This document shows positions 34,341 through 36,987 of a stretch of DNA of 36,987 nt, in pieces. Source of the stretch: Candidatus Altarchaeales archaeon WOR_SM1_SCG (GTDB lineage: Archaea; Altiarchaeota; Altiarchaeia; IMC4; WOR-SM1-SCG); assembly GCA_001723845.1 (NCBI GenBank), contig MCBE01000300.1:1-36987 (forward strand). The letters are read 5' to 3'. Position numbers and translations under genes: made by a program. A model generated the notes under the pieces. It was given only the letters and a program-made list of their open reading frames with translations, was not told the DNA's origin and ran no database searches. The first letter of the stretch is position 1. Each line of letters begins with the position of its first letter.

Positions 34341-35185
34341 ATTTTGCTGTTTAATCTGTTTTGCTTTTTTTCCTGTTAAATGGAGGTAATTTCCGTTTGA
34401 GATAATGGACTTACCTGTTTTTTGCTCAATTTCTTTTCGTGTATTTTTTGCAATTGTTCCTCCTTCAACAGCCGAATCCCTGCATTCCACAAATCCTTCC
34501 GAGTCCTTTGAAATTGTGATGTCGGTTGTTGCTTTCTCACCGATCATGGTTAAAATCAACTCCCAGTCATTCATGTGATCTCTCAGGTTTTGATTTTTGA
34601 ATTTCGGGTCAAGTCCTTTTATTTTTTATGTTCCTTGATTGATATATCAAATGTTGCTTTTGAAATTTCGTTTGTAAGGATTGCGTAGTCCTTTTGTTCT
34701 TCAATTCCCCTCCTGCTCCATTCGTCTGTCAATTCCTGTCTTATGGCAATTCCTCTGAGCCGTTTTTCAATCCAGTCCTTTGGATAACCTTTAAGTTCAT
34801 AGTACTTTTTTGCCCGCTCCTGTGCAAGTTCGGGGTTTTCTATTTCCCGGATTCGCTCGTAGCCGACCCTTGCAAGCCATCTCTTGAATGGTTCCGCTTT
34901 CTTTGAGGGGATGGACTGGATAATCCTGAAAGTGTTTTCTGTGTTTGTACAATCTGTTTTGTATTTTTTACCGTCTGCTGCTGCTAATTTCAGTTGTACC
35001 CAAATTGGGGACAACTCAAGTTTTTTAAACTCCCGGTCTTTAACTTTACCCCAGTATTGCCTTGGTGTGGGACTATCAGTCAAGACCTCCATAACATCAA
35101 CAACCGAGAAATACCATTCCCCATCATGCCATGTTCTCCTGATTCTCTTTCCTTGAAATACTACTAATGCTTTATCCGGGTTCAT
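34329..35185 (-). pseudogene. BRO-N/phage-antirepressor-like protein, split by frameshift near 34619
   Basis: MNPDKALVVFQGKRIRRTWHDGEWYFSVVDVMEVLTDSPTPRQYWGKVKDREF...; after EHKK* the alternate frame reads KGLDPKFKNQNLRDHMNDWELILTMIGEKATTDITISKDSEGF into ORF 34329..34574. Confidence 0.75.
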
Positions 35186-35221
35186 TTTTTGATTAAATTA
35201 AAATTCAATAATTATCAAAAT

Positions 35222-35452
35222 TTATCCCCCCTCAATAATTTTAATCTCCCCCTCCGCCAGCCCGTAAAGTTCATAAACTAATTTGTCAATCTCTCTTTCT
35301 GCCCCGGAACCGATTTTGACCTTTTTGTTGATGTCAACAAAATGGTTCTCAATTACCTGTAAATCCCTGGCAAAGCAGAGTTCAATGCCATCCGCTTCAT
35401 TTACATAATCTTCAAATGTTATTTTAAGTTTTGTGATTATTTCTTTTTTCAT
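35222..35452 (-). CDS. chimeric small ORF: internally deleted DinD-like segment fused to an R-M methylase C-terminal tail
   Basis: FEDYVNEADGIELCFARDLQV|IENHFVDINKKVKIGSGAERE|IDKLVYELYGLAEGEIKIIEGG. Same fusion as at 34051-34340, lacking the LLGYTQW..NSG segment. Confidence 0.55.
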   Translation of the reverse strand: MKKEIITKLKITFEDYVNEADGIELCFARDLQVIENHFVDINKKVKIGSGAEREIDKLVYELYGLAEGEIKIIEGG

Positions 35453-35496
35453 TTTCGGTTATTTTTCTTTATTGCAACCTTCTGAAAGGTTGATCA

Positions 35497-36375
35497 TCAG
35501 ATGCCATCTTCGCTTCGCTTGATGACATTATGAATTTTTGATTTTGATTTTTCCAGTGTCATTAAAAATCTCATAAATGTCCCGGTCAAATATATCATAA
35601 ATTCAATTTCTTCCTCTTTGATTTTATCTTCATGTTTTACATAACGATTCTGGTAGTCAGTGTAACGCCCCAATAATGTATGATACATACCCCCTATTTC
35701 CGTTGTAACGCATTTATCTTTTAGGTATTTTCCTAATTCATTTTTTTGGTTTTCTATGCTTTTCTCGTTTCCGAGAATACTCTTTAACAAAAATTCTAAA
35801 GATAATCTCAAATCATCAACCAAATTTCTTTCATAATGTCTATTTTCATACTTCTCCAAAGCACTCCTGAAGTTTTTGTGTACTTTTGGATATTTACTTA
35901 TCCAATCAAGAACATCATCAACTACTTTTTCATCTAATAATTTTGCACCGGCAGGATAAAAGAGGTATTCGTCTTTTACTTTTACTAAGTTGATTTGTAA
36001 ACGAGAACAATCAATGTCATGTTTAAAATGCTCAAATAATTTTGGATTTATCCTTAAATTTCTAATCATAAGGTCTATCCAGAATAATACTTGCAGATAA
36101 AAAATATATTTAGTGGGATTTTTTTCTTTGTTCAAAAGACAATAAATTTTTGTTTTGTTAAAAGATTCAACTAGTGAGAGCAAACCTCTTTTAGGTATTC
36201 TCGCTCCAACGATACCTAAAAAGTCATCTTCGATACTGTGTGGTACTCTTGCGTTCCCAAAAATTTTATTAATTGAGTTCATTGTTCTGTTTTTAAATTC
36301 TCTAAATTTTTCTTCGTCATCTACTTGAACTTTCCATATTTTATCAAATTTTTTTCTTTTGTCTTGTAAATCCAT
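35497..36375 (-). CDS. uncharacterised 292-aa protein, possible Abi/HEPN-type defence protein
   Basis: Long ORF with a helical, charged C-terminus (YENRHYERNLVDDLRLSLEFLLKSILGNEKSIENQ...). Located among R-M remnants. Confidence 0.5.
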   Translation of the reverse strand: MDLQDKRKKFDKIWKVQVDDEEKFREFKNRTMNSINKIFGNARVPHSIEDDFLGIVGARIPKRGLLSLVESFNKTKIYCLLNKEKNPTKYIFYLQVLFWIDLMIRNLRINPKLFEHFKHDIDCSRLQINLVKVKDEYLFYPAGAKLLDEKVVDDVLDWISKYPKVHKNFRSALEKYENRHYERNLVDDLRLSLEFLLKSILGNEKSIENQKNELGKYLKDKCVTTEIGGMYHTLLGRYTDYQNRYVKHEDKIKEEEIEFMIYLTGTFMRFLMTLEKSKSKIHNVIKRSEDGI

Positions 36376-36405
36376 TTTAGTTATTTGTTTTTAAAAATAA
36401 AATTT

Positions 36406-36830
36406 TTATGACTCTTCAACAATTTTAATCTCCCCCTCCGCCAGCCCGTAAAGTTCATAAACAAGTTTATCAATTTCTTTATCCGTCTCTCTAATCTCCT
36501 TCTCTATCCTTGCTTTTTCAGCCAAGTCATCTTGTATTTCTTTAAGACGCTCATTGAGAGAAAGCATTTTATCTGCGAGTTCTATGAAGGGTTTTTGCTC
36601 TGAAAAAGAAATCTTTTTAATCGGCAATCTTTTAAAATCATCAGGATAAAAATAATATTCAATTCTATGCCTTCTTATTGTGTTGAGATAGAATTTAGCG
36701 AATTTTGAATTTAGTATAGCTAGGATATATTTCAGGTCAAAGTTTAAAGAAATTTCTTCTAATTCCTTTCTGGTTTTAGATGTCCATTGCTTCTAATCAA
36801 TTTCAAACTTCTTTCAATAAATGGAATGAA
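36406..36830 (-). pseudogene. C-terminal fragment of Eco57I/TaqI-type R-M methylase
   Basis: Frame open upstream of the tabled ATG to 36789: QWTSKTRKELEEISLNFDLKYILAILNSKFAKFYLNTIRRHRIEYYFYPDDFKRLPIKKISFSEQKPFIELADKML...EIDKLVYELYGLAEGEIKIVEES. A different-frame piece (ERSLKLIRSNG) lies just upstream. Confidence 0.7.
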
Positions 36831-36847
36831 CAAATCCCATTTTTCAT

Positions 36848-36987
36848 AAAGGGTTCGGTACCGATATAAACTTTGATGATGCTTTTGAGAATATGGAATT
36901 ATTGGGTAATGTCTGTTTTATAAGTTATGGTTTAAGACCAAATAGTGATGAACGATATTGGAAGGGTGAATTTAAGAAAGATGATTT
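36848..36987 (+). pseudogene. opposite-strand fragment of an R-M methylase specificity region, truncated by window end
   Basis: Plus-strand frame FGTDINFDDAFENMELLGNVCFISYGLRPNSDERYWKGEFKKDD resembles TaqI-like target-recognition regions of Eco57I-type enzymes. Confidence 0.55.

Overview
This is an archaeal chromosome window of about 37 kb. The evidence is archaeal-type AlaRS, TopoVI-B, Trm1, PurP, and Hdr/MetFV genes. The closest lineage might be ANME-1/Methanophagales-like, but that is inference from gene content only. Three zones stand out. (1) 0-5 kb is a metabolic cluster hdrC / RelBE-like TA / hdrB / metV / metF followed by a dCMP deaminase. (2) 5-22 kb is an accessory island. It holds an AlbA_2 + ParA pair, a GNAT, an AAA+ ATPase cassette bracketed by inverted TTGACA/TGTCAA repeats, an 1105-aa protein combining a cyclase-like N-terminus, a STAND-like NTPase and HEAT repeats, an intact alaS, and an unfamiliar four-gene minus-strand cassette with its own HEAT protein. 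This island is flanked by a 5' remnant (7657-7715) and a 3' remnant (21438-21812) of alaS, with the intact alaS in the middle. The STAND-HEAT gene also has a duplicated 5' fragment on the far side of the ATPase cassette. (3) 22-33.5 kb is mostly housekeeping genes (Lrp, aminotransferase, PurP, two tRNA-Arg genes with tandem tRNA 3'-end repeats, YjbQ, a frameshifted beta-carbonic anhydrase, Trm1, a secreted subtilase, TopoVI-B). From 33.5 to 37 kb there is a graveyard of restriction-modification, DinD and BRO gene fragments, including chimeric fusions. The most promising candidates for something undescribed are the cyclase-like/STAND/HEAT gene with its IR-flanked ATPase cassette, the four-gene minus-strand cassette, and the repeated pattern of cargo bounded by partial duplications of the neighbouring gene.
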